This document shows, piece after piece, positions 46,660 to 56,612 of a stretch of DNA of 59,485 bases (position 1 is its first letter; every line of letters begins with the position of its first letter). Location of the stretch: contig CALLIL010000097.1 in the NCBI GenBank assembly GCA_938009755.1, forward strand, positions 1-59,485, in the 5' to 3' direction. The notes below the pieces were generated by a model. It was not told the origin of the DNA. It was given only the letters and a program-made list of their open reading frames with translations, and ran no database searches. Position numbers and translations under genes: made by a program. The stretch comes from an uncultured Marinomonas sp. Lineage in GTDB: Bacteria; Pseudomonadota; Gammaproteobacteria; Pseudomonadales; Marinomonadaceae.

Positions 46660-47814
46660 TTAACCTAACGATCTAAGCTGAACAACCGCATTTTTAATGG
46701 TTTCAATGGCAAAGTCGACATCCTTTTGGCTCGTGAATCGACCAATAGAAAGGCGTAAAGAGGCGTGAGCCAAGGTGTCTTCCAAGCCAATTTCTTTCAA
46801 CACATAAGAAGGTTCTAAGCTCGCCGACGTACAAGCGGACCCAGAAGAAACAGCCACATCACTTAATGACATAAGTAAGACTTCACCATCGACACCCTCA
46901 AAGCCTACATTCAAAACCCCAGCTACACGAGAATCACTTGCGCCATTTAAATGAACACCACCCAACGCTTGCAAACCCTCCCACAAACGATGCCTCAGTT
47001 CACTAATACGCTTTGCGTCAGCGTCCATGTATTCATTAGCGATACGAAACGCTTCGCCCATTCCAACGATTTGATGGGTTGCTAATGTACCAGAACGCAT
47101 TCCTCGCTCATGACCACCGCCATGGATTTGCGCTTCCAATTTGACCTTAGGTGAGCGACGTACAAATAAAGCTCCTATGCCTTTTGGTCCATACGTTTTG
47201 TGTGCTGTTAGCGACATTAAATCGACTTTCATGGCATTCACATCAATGGCAACTTTTCCTGTGGTTTGCGCCGCATCCACATGGAAAAAGACACCTTTAG
47301 CGCGGGTTAGCTCACCAATAGCCGCAATGTCTGTCAACACACCTAATTCATTATTACCGTGCATTAATGACACCAAGATGGTCTCTTCTCGCAGCGCTTC
47401 TTCTACTTGCTTCGGCGTTATCTCACCAGCTTCATTAGGCTGAAGATAAGTGACTTCAAAACCTTCTTTTTCAAGTTGCTTACAAGGGTCTAAAACGGCT
47501 TTATGCTCAATCTTCGAGGTAATGATGTGACGGCCTTTTTGTCGATATGCATGCGCTACACCTTTCAACGCCAAGTTATTTGCCTCCGTTGCACCTGAAG
47601 TCCAAACAATTTCCCTAGAGTCCGCACCGATCAAAGTCGCCACTTGCAATCGCGCCTCTTCAACAGCCTCTTCCGCTCGCCAACCAAACAAATGAGAGCG
47701 CGACGCAGGGTTACCAAAATTGCCATCTTGCGTTAAACACGCCATCATTTTTTCAGCGACTCTTGGATCAACCGGTGTCGTGGCAGAATTATCTAAATAA
47801 ACAGGGGTGTTCAT
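46660..47814 (-). CDS. iscS: Cysteine desulfurase, IscS type
   Basis: A 384-residue PLP enzyme that mobilises sulfur from cysteine. [14 protein letters not shown] is the N-terminus; [15 protein letters not shown] holds the PLP lysine; the active Cys is in [19 protein letters not shown] 47814 is chosen because GGAGG is at the ideal distance. No iscU, hscA or hscB accompanies it; it closes the suf operon behind sufE, so the cell has two desulfurases here (also sufS). Confidence 0.93.
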   Translation of the reverse strand: MNTPVYLDNSATTPVDPRVAEKMMACLTQDGNFGNPASRSHLFGWRAEEAVEEARLQVATLIGADSREIVWTSGATEANNLALKGVAHAYRQKGRHIITSKIEHKAVLDPCKQLEKEGFEVTYLQPNEAGEITPKQVEEALREETILVSLMHGNNELGVLTDIAAIGELTRAKGVFFHVDAAQTTGKVAIDVNAMKVDLMSLTAHKTYGPKGIGALFVRRSPKVKLEAQIHGGGHERGMRSGTLATHQIVGMGEAFRIANEYMDADAKRISELRHRLWEGLQALGGVHLNGASDSRVAGVLNVGFEGVDGEVLLMSLSDVAVSSGSACTSASLEPSYVLKEIGLEDTLAHASLRLSIGRFTSQKDVDFAIETIKNAVVQLRSLG

Positions 47815-47852
47815 TTTATCCTCCAACAAAAGGATCGTTGTACATTCAAAAC

Positions 47853-48278
47853 TTAAGCCGCCGCCTGAGCGAGGCCTTTTATTCGACTCACAATGGAACG
47901 TAACCCATTGCCACGGGTTGGGCTTAAATGCCTTTCAAGATCCAACGCTTCAAAATACGCTGAGATATCAAAAGCGACTATTTCTTCAGGGGTTTTGCGA
48001 TCCAGCGCCGATAACACCAAACCCAGCAGACCTCGAACAATAATCGCATCACTGTCGACCGAAAACGTTAGGATCTCACCCTTGATAGCATCTTGTTCGC
48101 TGCCCGGTTGAATCCATACACTGCTCTGACAACCTTTTACTAAACGCTCAGGTGTACGCCATTCTTCATCAAACGCCGGCAAGGATTTACCAAGATCAAT
48201 AATGTATTTGTATTTGTCTTCCCAATCGTCAAAAAAGGATAAATCGTCGACGATATCTTCTGTTCTTGGTAAGGACAT
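47853..48278 (-). CDS. sufE: Cysteine desulfurase activator SufE
   Basis: A 141-residue cytosolic sulfur acceptor that takes persulfide from SufS. The acceptor Cys50 is in [11 protein letters not shown]. Length and the C-terminal [12 protein letters not shown] are typical. It lies between sufT and iscS. Confidence 0.94.
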   Translation of the reverse strand: MSLPRTEDIVDDLSFFDDWEDKYKYIIDLGKSLPAFDEEWRTPERLVKGCQSSVWIQPGSEQDAIKGEILTFSVDSDAIIVRGLLGLVLSALDRKTPEEIVAFDISAYFEALDLERHLSPTRGNGLRSIVSRIKGLAQAAA

Positions 48279-48380
48279 GATTTCTCTCTTTACTTACATA
48301 CTTAAAAAATAAAACGGCACTTCGCTGCTCGCCAAGGCCGTTCTATTGTATTCGATTTTACTGCCTGTGTGAGCGAGATA

Positions 48381-48911
48381 TTAGAAGAAAAGGCCTGCTT
48401 CTAGTTGCGCTTCTTCACTCATCATTTCCCGTGACCAAGGAGGATCAAAGACCAACTCGACTTTCACCACTTCAACGTTCGGCACTTTGGCAACACGATA
48501 CTCTACATCGCCAACCAGCACTGGCCCCATGCCACAACCCGGAGCCGTTAATGTCATATTGATAACTACCGACTTCTCTTCTTGATTCAGCGTAACCTTG
48601 TAAATCAAACCAAGAGAAACCAAACTAATCGGGATTTCAGGGTCATAAACACTGTCTAGAGCTTTCCAAACTTGGTCTTCATTGATGTCATCTGTGCCAA
48701 GATCTTCAAAGTCTAAAATTTCTGGTTGCTGTCCGATTGCTTCCGCATCAGTGCCATCAATACGCAGCATATTACCTTGCCATGTGACAGTGTAATTGCC
48801 ACCAAGACTCTGATTGATGGTAATAAACTGACCATCAGGAATGCTAACAGGCTCACCACTTGGAACTCGACGCGCTGGACAAGCACGCTGTGTTACTACC
48901 ATTTTTTGCAT
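48381..48911 (-). CDS. sufT: Iron-sulfur maturation protein SufT
   Basis: A 176-residue protein with a C-terminal DUF59/MIP18 domain (WKALDSVYDPEIPISLVSLG and TLTAPGCGMGPVLVGDVE). In Staphylococcus and other bacteria SufT helps Fe-S maturation under high demand. The N-terminal ~70 residues are the SufT-specific extension. It is seven bases from sufA within the operon. Confidence 0.9.
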   Translation of the reverse strand: MQKMVVTQRACPARRVPSGEPVSIPDGQFITINQSLGGNYTVTWQGNMLRIDGTDAEAIGQQPEILDFEDLGTDDINEDQVWKALDSVYDPEIPISLVSLGLIYKVTLNQEEKSVVINMTLTAPGCGMGPVLVGDVEYRVAKVPNVEVVKVELVFDPPWSREMMSEEAQLEAGLFF

Positions 48912-48917
48912 GAAAGA

Positions 48918-49268
48918 TTAACTCACACTAAAGCTTTCGCCACAGCCACATTCAGCCACAACGTTAGGGTTGTTAAATTTAACCACTTCGTTTACGCCTT
49001 CGCGCACCAAGTCAATCTCTGTTCCTGAAAGCATCGCAGAGGATTTCGCTTCCACCGCCAAGGTCACCCCCTCAAAAGACAACACGGTGTCTTCTTCTGA
49101 TGCTGCATCAACAATATCCAAAACGTAAGCAAAGCCAGTACAACCACTCGCTTTGGTGCTTAATCGAATGAGTTTTTCAGGTTGTTTTACTAATTTTGAG
49201 GCGAAGTACTTCTGCGCAGCAGCGGTGAGAGACACGCTAGAGGCAGGATCGAAAGATGTAACAGACAT
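48918..49268 (-). CDS. sufA: A-type iron-sulfur carrier (SufA/HesB family)
   Basis: A 116-residue cytosolic carrier that passes Fe-S clusters to client enzymes. The three conserved cysteines are Cys43 (SGCTGFAY), Cys107 and Cys109 (AECGCGES). SufA is favoured over IscA because it sits in the suf operon. Confidence 0.92.
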   Translation of the reverse strand: MSVTSFDPASSVSLTAAAQKYFASKLVKQPEKLIRLSTKASGCTGFAYVLDIVDAASEEDTVLSFEGVTLAVEAKSSAMLSGTEIDLVREGVNEVVKFNNPNVVAECGCGESFSVS

Positions 49269-49277
49269 AAAAACCTC

Positions 49278-50495
49278 CTAAGCCAACATAGTTCGCACTT
49301 TTTTCAGTGCGACAAACAAGGCGTCAACCTCGTCTAATGTATTGTAAATAGAGAATGATGCTCGCGCGGTGCCAGGCACATTAAAGCGCGCCATCAAAGG
49401 CTGAGCACAATGATCACCAGTACGTACTGCAATGCCTTGTCGATCTAACAAAAAGCCAATATCTGCAGGGTGTCCAAGTTCCATAACAAAGCTCAATACG
49501 CCAATTTTATTCTTAGCATTACCAATGATCGTCAAACCATCAAAGGCTTCTGCTAATTCAGTCGCTCGATCAAGCAAGGCTTGCTCATGAGCAGCAACCG
49601 CCTCTTGGTCTAACGCGCTAAACCAACGAATGGCCTCACCCAAAGCGATAGCATCGCCCACATTCGGCGTGCCCGCTTCAAAACGGTAAGGCAATACATT
49701 CCAAGTGGCTTCTTGCAGCGTCACCGTAGAAATCATTTCTCCGCCTGTGCGCCAAACAGGCCAATCTTCCAATACGGATTCTCGCCCCCAAAGCACACCA
49801 ACGCCCATTGGTCCGTAAATTTTATGACCTGAAAAGGCATAAAAATCACAGCCAATGTCTTGCACATCCGCCCAACCATGAGCCGCACCTTGCGCACCAT
49901 CAACCAAAACCCACGCGCCAACCGCCTTGGCTTTTGCCGTCATGGCTTTCACAGGATTAATCGTGCCCAATGCATTAGATACATGTGGAAACGCGACAAA
50001 CTTAGTGTTTCCGCTCAACATACTCATGTAAGCATCTTGATCAAGTTCACCAGCATCGTTCACAGGAACCGTTTTCAGAATGGCTCCAGACGCTTTACAA
50101 GCTTGTTGCCAAGTAACAAGATTTGCATGATGATCCATTTCTGTCGCAATCACTTCATCGCCAGCCGACAACAAAGAACCTAAACCATGCGCAACAATAT
50201 TGATGCTTTCTGTTGTGCCCGTTGTCCAGATGACCTCTTCACGCTTTGGCGCATTGATAAATTCTTTAACAATGTCTCGCGCGGCTTCAAAACGACGTGT
50301 CGCCTCATCCGCCAACCGATGTGCGCCACGATGCACATTAGAATTGCACGTTGAATAGTAATCAACTAAAGCATCAATCACACATTGCGGCTTCTGTGTG
50401 GTCGCTGCATTGTCTAGATAGATCAATGGATTACCATCAATTTCACGCTTTAAAATCGGAAACTGTTCACGAATAGCCGCTACATCAAAACTCAT
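49278..50495 (-). CDS. sufS: Cysteine desulfurase SufS
   Basis: A 405-residue group II PLP desulfurase working with SufE. IYLDNAATTQKPQ opens the fold, FSGHKIYGPMGVGVLWG holds the PLP lysine, and the active Cys is in RTGDHCAQPLMARF. It is ten bases from sufA. Confidence 0.96.
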   Translation of the reverse strand: MSFDVAAIREQFPILKREIDGNPLIYLDNAATTQKPQCVIDALVDYYSTCNSNVHRGAHRLADEATRRFEAARDIVKEFINAPKREEVIWTTGTTESINIVAHGLGSLLSAGDEVIATEMDHHANLVTWQQACKASGAILKTVPVNDAGELDQDAYMSMLSGNTKFVAFPHVSNALGTINPVKAMTAKAKAVGAWVLVDGAQGAAHGWADVQDIGCDFYAFSGHKIYGPMGVGVLWGRESVLEDWPVWRTGGEMISTVTLQEATWNVLPYRFEAGTPNVGDAIALGEAIRWFSALDQEAVAAHEQALLDRATELAEAFDGLTIIGNAKNKIGVLSFVMELGHPADIGFLLDRQGIAVRTGDHCAQPLMARFNVPGTARASFSIYNTLDEVDALFVALKKVRTMLA

Positions 50496-50506
50496 CTTGT
50501 TCTCGC

Positions 50507-51769
50507 TTACTTTACTTCCATTTGCGCAAATCGCTCACGAATAATAGGTCGAACCCATTCTGCTAGCGCCGCATTTGGCATTAAATCAATCAATTCGTTA
50601 ATGAAGCCAAAATTAAGCATCACTTGCGCTTTAGAACGGCTTACACCACGCGTTTGTAGATAATACAAAGCTTGTTTATCAATCTCTGCCACGGTCGCAC
50701 CGTGAGCACAACGTACATCGTCCGCATAGATTTCAAGTTCAGGTTTGGTATTAATCTCAGCCGTATTCGACATTAATAAATTACGGTTATTCAATTCCGC
50801 TAAGGTTTTTTGTGCGTCACGGTGAATATGGATTCGGCCGTTAAAAACAGAACGCGCACGATCCGCCACAATGCCACGGACATTTTCTTCCGTTGTACCA
50901 TTTGGCATGGCATGTTCAACCGTCGCATGAAGATCAAACAGTTCTTTTCCATCAAGCAAATGCATGGCGTTTAATTTGGCGTCTGCAAACTCTCCCGCAT
51001 GAATAATATCCGTATCCAAACGCGATAAGTCACTGCCAAAACTCACAATCGTACTGTGCATTTTTGCATGATCTTTGAGACTAAAATGGCTACCACCAAT
51101 GGACACATTAGTGCCCGTTTGTAGAGCAAAACGATAATGTTCCAAATGTGCTTTCGCCGCGATATTGTATTCAACGAATGCGGTACTTAAACTCTCACCT
51201 TGCGCCTGAATGTCTTCAATAACAGATAAGCGAGAGCCTTCACCAAGCGACACTTGAACACGAGTATGAGATTCCGCACCTTGGCTCAATAAAGAGCTGA
51301 TTCGTACAGGTTCAGATATTTCAGCACCCGCCTCAACCGTTATGATCACAACGTCTTGAGCCAACACATCATTCACCAAACCAAATAAATGACGATCTGG
51401 CTTTGTCGTCGAAAATGCAGACAATGCTTGGGCTTTTTCTGAATCGCTAAGGTTTTGACCAAGAGAAATAGACAACCCTTTTGGCAAGGCGTTAGTCAAT
51501 TGAGATTCGTCTAGTTTGCCATTCACAAACGCTAACTCAATCGCGGAAAAGTTCTCAATGGCAACAGGCAACAAGCGGATCGCTGCATCGTCAATAGACT
51601 TAGCTTTGGTTCGCTCAACCACTCGAAGCGGCGTATAACGCCATGCTTCTGTTTTACGTGTTGGCCATTTCGTCGTAGACAATAGCTCAAGAGCGTTAGC
51701 ACGCTTCGGTGCGAGCCAATCGTTAATACTTTGCGCTCGAGTAATGGCGCTTTCTAACCATTCACTCAT
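50507..51769 (-). CDS. sufD: Fe-S scaffold subunit SufD
   Basis: A 420-residue member of the SufBD family and part of the SufBC2D scaffold. The beta-helix core and the C-terminal RCAHGATVAEIDKQALYYL with conserved His are typical. N-terminal residues (TRKTEAWRYTPLR) are SufD-specific. It lies four bases from sufC. Confidence 0.95.
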   Translation of the reverse strand: MSEWLESAITRAQSINDWLAPKRANALELLSTTKWPTRKTEAWRYTPLRVVERTKAKSIDDAAIRLLPVAIENFSAIELAFVNGKLDESQLTNALPKGLSISLGQNLSDSEKAQALSAFSTTKPDRHLFGLVNDVLAQDVVIITVEAGAEISEPVRISSLLSQGAESHTRVQVSLGEGSRLSVIEDIQAQGESLSTAFVEYNIAAKAHLEHYRFALQTGTNVSIGGSHFSLKDHAKMHSTIVSFGSDLSRLDTDIIHAGEFADAKLNAMHLLDGKELFDLHATVEHAMPNGTTEENVRGIVADRARSVFNGRIHIHRDAQKTLAELNNRNLLMSNTAEINTKPELEIYADDVRCAHGATVAEIDKQALYYLQTRGVSRSKAQVMLNFGFINELIDLMPNAALAEWVRPIIRERFAQMEVK

Positions 51770-51772
51770 GCA

Positions 51773-52558
51773 TTACCCCTCAAGCTCGTCTTCAGCAGGC
51801 GCTGTTTGTAACCAAGCATAACCTTGCGCTTCCAACTCATGAGCCAAAGAAGCATCACCACTTTTCACGATTTTGCCTTCAGACAATACATGAACAAAGT
51901 CTGGTTTGATGTAATCAAGAAGACGTTGGTAATGAGTGACAACAATGAAACTACGATCAGCAGAACGCTGGCTATTGACGCCTTCAGCAACCACTTGTAG
52001 AGCATCGATGTCCAAGCCCGAGTCCGTTTCGTCAAGAATACAAAGTTTTGGCTTAAGCAATAACATCTGCATAAGCTCATTACGCTTCTTCTCCCCACCA
52101 GAAAAGCCTTCATTAACACCGCGTTTCAAGAAAGACACAGGCAAGTTAACTTGCTTACAAGCCGCTTTGGCTTCTTTCAAAAAGTCAGCCGATGTAATCG
52201 CATCTTCGCCACGCGCTTCACGCTGAGCATCAACAGACGCTTTCAAAAATTCTAGATTGCTGACACCAGGGATCTCGACTGGGTATTGAAACGCCAAGAA
52301 CAAGCCAGCACGAGCACGGTCTTCCGTTTCCATTTCCAGTAAATCTTCACCATCCAGTATCACGCTGCCGCTTTCTACATTGTATCCATCACGGCCAGAC
52401 AACACATAACCCATGGTACTTTTTCCGGCACCGTTTGGCCCCATAATGGCATGCACTTCGCCTGGTTTAATTTCTAGGTTTAGGCCTTTAATAATTTGCT
52501 TTTCTTCAACGCTTGCGTGTAATTCTTTAATCGACAATAAAGTTTCGGTGTTCGACAT
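51773..52558 (-). CDS. sufC: Fe-S assembly ATPase SufC
   Basis: A 261-residue soluble ABC-type ATPase that drives the SufBC2D scaffold. Walker A GPNGAGKST, signature FSGGEKKRNE and Walker B LCILDETDSGLDID are all intact. It lies between sufB and sufD. Confidence 0.97.
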   Translation of the reverse strand: MSNTETLLSIKELHASVEEKQIIKGLNLEIKPGEVHAIMGPNGAGKSTMGYVLSGRDGYNVESGSVILDGEDLLEMETEDRARAGLFLAFQYPVEIPGVSNLEFLKASVDAQREARGEDAITSADFLKEAKAACKQVNLPVSFLKRGVNEGFSGGEKKRNELMQMLLLKPKLCILDETDSGLDIDALQVVAEGVNSQRSADRSFIVVTHYQRLLDYIKPDFVHVLSEGKIVKSGDASLAHELEAQGYAWLQTAPAEDELEG

Positions 52559-52570
52559 TTTTATAATTCC

Positions 52571-54007
52571 TTAACCTACAGAGCCTTCAAGGCTAATTTC
52601 TAGTAACTTGCCTGCTTCTACGGCAAATTCCATTGGTAATTCTTTAAATACTTCCTTACAGAAGCCATTCACTATCATGGATACGGCTTTTTCAGGGTCT
52701 AAGCCACGTTGACGGCACAAGAACATTTGCTCATCACTGACTTTAGACGTTGTCGCTTCATGCTCGATAATGGCAGAAGGATTACGACTTTCCACATAAG
52801 GGAACGTATGCGCACCACATTTATCACCAATCAACAGCGAATCACACTGAGTAAAGTTACGCGCACCATCGGCTCCTGGATTCATACGAACAAGACCACG
52901 GTAACTGTTGTTACTCTTACCTGCTGAGATACCTTTGGAGATGATCGTAGACTTGGTATTTTTACCAAGGTGAATCATTTTTGTGCCCGTATCCGCTTGC
53001 TGACGGCCACGAGTAAGAGCAACAGAGTAAAATTCCCCCACACTGTTATCGCCTTTCAAAACACAGCTTGGGTATTTCCAAGTCACAGCGGAACCCGTTT
53101 CTACTTGTGTCCAAGAAATTTTCGCATTGGTATGGCAGATACCACGCTTAGTAACGAAATTATAAATACCGCCTTTGCCGTCTTCATCGCCCGGATACCA
53201 GTTTTGAACTGTGGAGTATTTAATCTCAGCATTGTCCATAGCGACCAATTCAACCACCGCGGCATGAAGCTGATTTTCATCACGCTGAGGTGCCGTACAG
53301 CCTTCAAGATAACTCACATGACTGCCTTCATCAGCAACAATAAGAGTACGCTCAAACTGACCTGTATTTTGCTCATTAATACGGAAATAAGTAGACAACT
53401 CCATAGGGCAACGTGTGCCTTTAGGGATATAAACAAACGAGCCATCAGTAAATACAGCGCAATTCAAGGCCGCATAATAGTTGTCTTTCTTAGGAACAAC
53501 ACTGCCGATGTATTTTTTAATCAACTCTGGGTATTTCTGAATTGCCTCAGAGATTGGGCAAAATATCACGCCTGCCTCTTCTAGCTTATCGCGGAAGGTC
53601 GTCACAACAGACACAGAATCGAACACAGCATCAACCGCCACACCAGCTAACATTTGTTGCTCAATAAGAGGAATACCAAGTTTTTCATAAGTGCGTAGTA
53701 ACTCAGGATCTACTTCGTCCAAAGACTTCGGCTTGTCCTTCATACTTTTTGGTGCGGAGTAATAAGAAATCGCTTGAAAATCTATTTTTGGGTAGTCAAC
53801 CAACGCCCAATCAGGCTCTTCCATTTCTAGCCATTCACGAAAAGCGCTTAAGCGCCATTCGAGCATCCATTCAGGCTCATTTTTCATTTGAGAAATGCGA
53901 CGAATGACACTTTCATCTAAACCCGGTTCAAACGTTTCTGATTCTACATCAGATACAAAACCAGCTTCATACTCTCTCGCCAGCGCCTTATCTATCTGCT
54001 CAGTCAT
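52571..54007 (-). CDS. sufB: Fe-S scaffold subunit SufB
   Basis: A 478-residue scaffold protein on which the cluster is built. The C-terminal RCGAHTFPY-type segment (here [11 protein letters not shown]) and the later [17 protein letters not shown] are conserved, including Cys residues used for cluster assembly. It is the first structural gene after iscR and is full-length. Confidence 0.97.
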   Translation of the reverse strand: MTEQIDKALAREYEAGFVSDVESETFEPGLDESVIRRISQMKNEPEWMLEWRLSAFREWLEMEEPDWALVDYPKIDFQAISYYSAPKSMKDKPKSLDEVDPELLRTYEKLGIPLIEQQMLAGVAVDAVFDSVSVVTTFRDKLEEAGVIFCPISEAIQKYPELIKKYIGSVVPKKDNYYAALNCAVFTDGSFVYIPKGTRCPMELSTYFRINEQNTGQFERTLIVADEGSHVSYLEGCTAPQRDENQLHAAVVELVAMDNAEIKYSTVQNWYPGDEDGKGGIYNFVTKRGICHTNAKISWTQVETGSAVTWKYPSCVLKGDNSVGEFYSVALTRGRQQADTGTKMIHLGKNTKSTIISKGISAGKSNNSYRGLVRMNPGADGARNFTQCDSLLIGDKCGAHTFPYVESRNPSAIIEHEATTSKVSDEQMFLCRQRGLDPEKAVSMIVNGFCKEVFKELPMEFAVEAGKLLEISLEGSVG

Positions 54008-54081
54008 ATATTAACTCACTCATTATAGGAACAAACACACTGAGTATCAGCGCATTGAGTTCTACTAATTTTATTCTTTAC

Positions 54082-54570
54082 TTAATCAACAATTGCCGCA
54101 CTAATCTTATCGTTATCTAGATTCTGTTGGCGGCTTTCAAAACCTTGCCTCTCTGCGACTTCCCTTACATCGTTACGTCGAACAAGCTGCTCTAGACTAA
54201 TCTGATTCAAGAAATCGTGTATTTGATCGCTTAAATCGCACCATAAATGATGTGTTAAACAGGTTGTACCGCCCTGACAGTCACTACGACCTTTACAACC
54301 TGTGGCGTCTACGGATTCATTCACTGCGTCTACTATTTGTGCCACATAAATATCATTATTAGAGCGGCTAAGACGATATCCACCACCGGGACCTCTAACA
54401 CTCGTCACCAATGATTTCTTTCGGAGCTTTGAAAATAACTGCTCAAGATAAGAGAGAGATATTCCTTGTCGATTTGAAATATCTGATAAAGACACAGGCC
54501 CGTGATCCGAATGCAACGCCAAGTCGAGCATGGCAGTTACCGCATAACGACCTTTTGTTGTCAGGCGCAT
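54082..54570 (-). CDS. iscR: Rrf2-family Fe-S regulator IscR
   Basis: A 162-residue DNA-binding regulator that senses [2Fe-2S] status. The winged helix covers residues 1-85. Cluster ligands are at exactly the E. coli positions: Cys92, Cys98, Cys104 and His107 ([11 protein letters not shown] and CLTHH). It leads the suf operon, so this operon is probably regulated by IscR instead of SufR; autoregulation is likely given the operator upstream. Confidence 0.94.
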   Translation of the reverse strand: MRLTTKGRYAVTAMLDLALHSDHGPVSLSDISNRQGISLSYLEQLFSKLRKKSLVTSVRGPGGGYRLSRSNNDIYVAQIVDAVNESVDATGCKGRSDCQGGTTCLTHHLWCDLSDQIHDFLNQISLEQLVRRNDVREVAERQGFESRQQNLDNDKISAAIVD

Positions 54571-54613
54571 AAGCTATCCAAATTAGATTATTCTTTGAGT
54601 GCGAATAGTACAC

Positions 54614-54663
54614 AAAACCTACTATTTCTATCAAGTATTTACCCGACTATTTTAGTAGGTTAT
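54614..54663 (-). promoter_or_regulatory. IscR type 1 operator(s) at the iscR-suf promoter
   Basis: TACCCGACTATTTTAGTAGGTTAT (here shown split: TACCCGACTATT and TTAGTAGGTTAT; 54640-54663) fits the type 1 IscR consensus, with CGACT/AGTAGG halves. A second weaker site, ACCTACTATTTC then TATCAAGTAT, is adjacent (54617-54639). They overlap the likely promoter of iscR. Confidence 0.75.
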
Positions 54664-54836
54664 TTCAATCACCCTAATAACCTACGCGTATTTTACGTGG
54701 ACTTAAAAAAAAAACAAAACCTCTGATCACTTTTGATCATCGACATGTCATATAAAAATGATAGAAATAAACCAGCTTTGACAAATAACATCATTAGTCA
54801 CAAACTAATCGTATTTACAATCTGGAGGGAAATGAC

Positions 54837-55343
54837 ATGGCAGAAAAAAAAGACGATAATCAACACGAGGACGACGCACCAAAAGCAAAACTAAAAACGG
54901 TTCTGCTTGCTTCAGTTCTGGCTTTTACCTTGAGCATTACCTCTTCTACAATCATCACGCACTTACTACTCTCTTCCAATAAAACAGACCCTGCTGTTTT
55001 AGAGAAGAACGAAGACCAAGATAAAGCCATCTCAAAGCTTCAAACGACCGTTCAAGCACAAGTCGATAAAATCGCAGCACTTGAAGCTCAAAATGAAACA
55101 CTAAAACTCCATCTAAGACACAGCAGCGCCACAGCCCTCAAAAACATCCTAATAGACCAAGAAAAAAACATTCAGTCATATTTAAAAATCACCCGAGGCG
55201 CTATAACAGACCTATCACCTATTGTGCCAAGATCAACCGACTGGAGCATAAAGTACCAATATCAATTAGACCTAGCGCAGAAAAATAGCTTAGAGAGACA
55301 AGACCTACTCAAAATTTTAAAAACAGGCGAACCCAAACTCTAA
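54837..55343 (+). CDS. hypothetical membrane-anchored coiled-coil protein
   Basis: A 168-residue bitopic protein: charged N-terminus (~20 residues, DDNQHEDDAPK), one membrane helix near residues 22-47, then a coiled coil (~55-95, AISKLQTTVQAQVDKIAALE) and a helical C-terminal region. No family recognised. A strong GGAGGG site lies before ATG 54837. It is divergent from iscR and ends with its own hairpin. A regulatory or envelope role is possible but not supported. Confidence 0.75.
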   Translation: MAEKKDDNQHEDDAPKAKLKTVLLASVLAFTLSITSSTIITHLLLSSNKTDPAVLEKNEDQDKAISKLQTTVQAQVDKIAALEAQNETLKLHLRHSSATALKNILIDQEKNIQSYLKITRGAITDLSPIVPRSTDWSIKYQYQLDLAQKNSLERQDLLKILKTGEPKL

Positions 55344-55425
55344 TTAAAAAGCAAAAAAACCATACCATTAGGTAAGATTGAGAACTGTCTCTCTACGTGA
55401 TTTTATGAATAAATAGACGACGATC

Positions 55426-55452
55426 GAAAGGAGCCAAACGGCTCCTTTCCTT
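55426..55452 (+). terminator. Hairpin terminator
   Basis: GAAAGGAGCC and GGCTCCTTTC form a perfect 10-bp stem with loop AAAC, about 83 bases after the preceding gene; the T-run is imperfect. Confidence 0.7.
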
Positions 55453-55642
55453 TGTTTAAAAAACTTTATTACTAAAATCGAGTTAAATAAGAGATGTTTT
55501 ATTAAGCGCAGCTGCCACATCATCACCCTTGAAGAACTAAAAAGAAGTGAAAGCGTATAGCTCGTACCTACTTTGATATTTTTCCTAAAAGCATTTCAAA
55601 ACACCTAAAAAATATCAAAGTAAGTCTTGTAGGGTGAATGGC

Positions 55643-56593
55643 CTAATGATTTTCTGAGCGAGGCGTTTGTGTTTTAAATTCACGCTCAGCAATATGGGAT
55701 AGAAGAAGATAAGCCGATCCGATTAAACCACCCATGGTGTCACCATATCGACTGCGATTAAAGTATAAAAATTGATCGTTTTGCACTGCAAACAAACTCT
55801 TCCATTGAACAGACTCTCGAAACTCTTTTGTATCTTCTCGGCTGTCTAATAAAGGCTCATAAGTATCAATAATGATGTCAGCATCCATATCACTTATACG
55901 CTCTAAGCTATAATTAATACCTTTTTTAGCGTCAAGATAGCCTTGAGGTCGACCAAGCCCCATATCTGCAATAACTTCGTCTAATCCGCCACGGCCTATT
56001 AATTGGAAGTTATCCTCATAAATCTCTAGTGTTGTCACTGTAATTTTTTCAGGTTCAGGCACTAGTCGCTTAAACTCGCTGATAATCCATTCATACTCTG
56101 CTTGCTGGTCCTTGAAGCGCGCTGACTCACCAGACAAGTCCGCTAGTTGACTCGCCCATTCCTTTATTGATTTGTTTTTTGTTGGAAGAATAACAGTAGG
56201 AGCAATATAAGAAAGCTTCTCTTTTAATTTTTCCTGGAAAGGTAGACCAACGATCAAATCTGGTTCCAAAATAGAGATAACTTCTTCATCTGGCGATTTA
56301 TGACTACCAACATAAACCAGCTCTTCCGTATTAAAACGATGTTCCACTCCTCTAAAATAAGGTTCAGACCACAATTTTTTACGCGCCACAGAACCACATG
56401 GTCGAGCACCTAATTCAAACAACTGAATAGTCAAACTAAAATCATGCAGCGACACAATACATTGAGGCTTTACAGGAACCTCCACACGACCAAACTGATT
56501 TTCAAAAATACGCGTTTCAGCAGCGTGTAAATTAACACTGGCTAAACCAATCAAACTGATAGAAAAAGCAGTTAATACGTTAAACATTCTCAT
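55643..56593 (-). CDS. Iron-siderophore ABC transporter, periplasmic binding protein
   Basis: A 316-residue periplasmic protein of the FecB/FhuD family that delivers ferric siderophore to the permeases. A signal peptide spans ~25 residues ending LHAAE. The conserved LVGLPFQ/TVILPTKN region and a helical C-terminus fit the family. The substrate cannot be identified. It is the last gene of the operon, 20 bases after the second permease. Confidence 0.9.
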   Translation of the reverse strand: MRMFNVLTAFSISLIGLASVNLHAAETRIFENQFGRVEVPVKPQCIVSLHDFSLTIQLFELGARPCGSVARKKLWSEPYFRGVEHRFNTEELVYVGSHKSPDEEVISILEPDLIVGLPFQEKLKEKLSYIAPTVILPTKNKSIKEWASQLADLSGESARFKDQQAEYEWIISEFKRLVPEPEKITVTTLEIYEDNFQLIGRGGLDEVIADMGLGRPQGYLDAKKGINYSLERISDMDADIIIDTYEPLLDSREDTKEFRESVQWKSLFAVQNDQFLYFNRSRYGDTMGGLIGSAYLLLSHIAEREFKTQTPRSENH

Positions 56594-56612
56594 TCCTTTC
56601 TCCTTTAAAGTG

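Noticed and set aside
52970-53584. A 204-codon open frame on the plus strand
   Set aside because: It lies entirely antisense to the highly conserved sufB gene and has low-complexity, non-protein-like composition.
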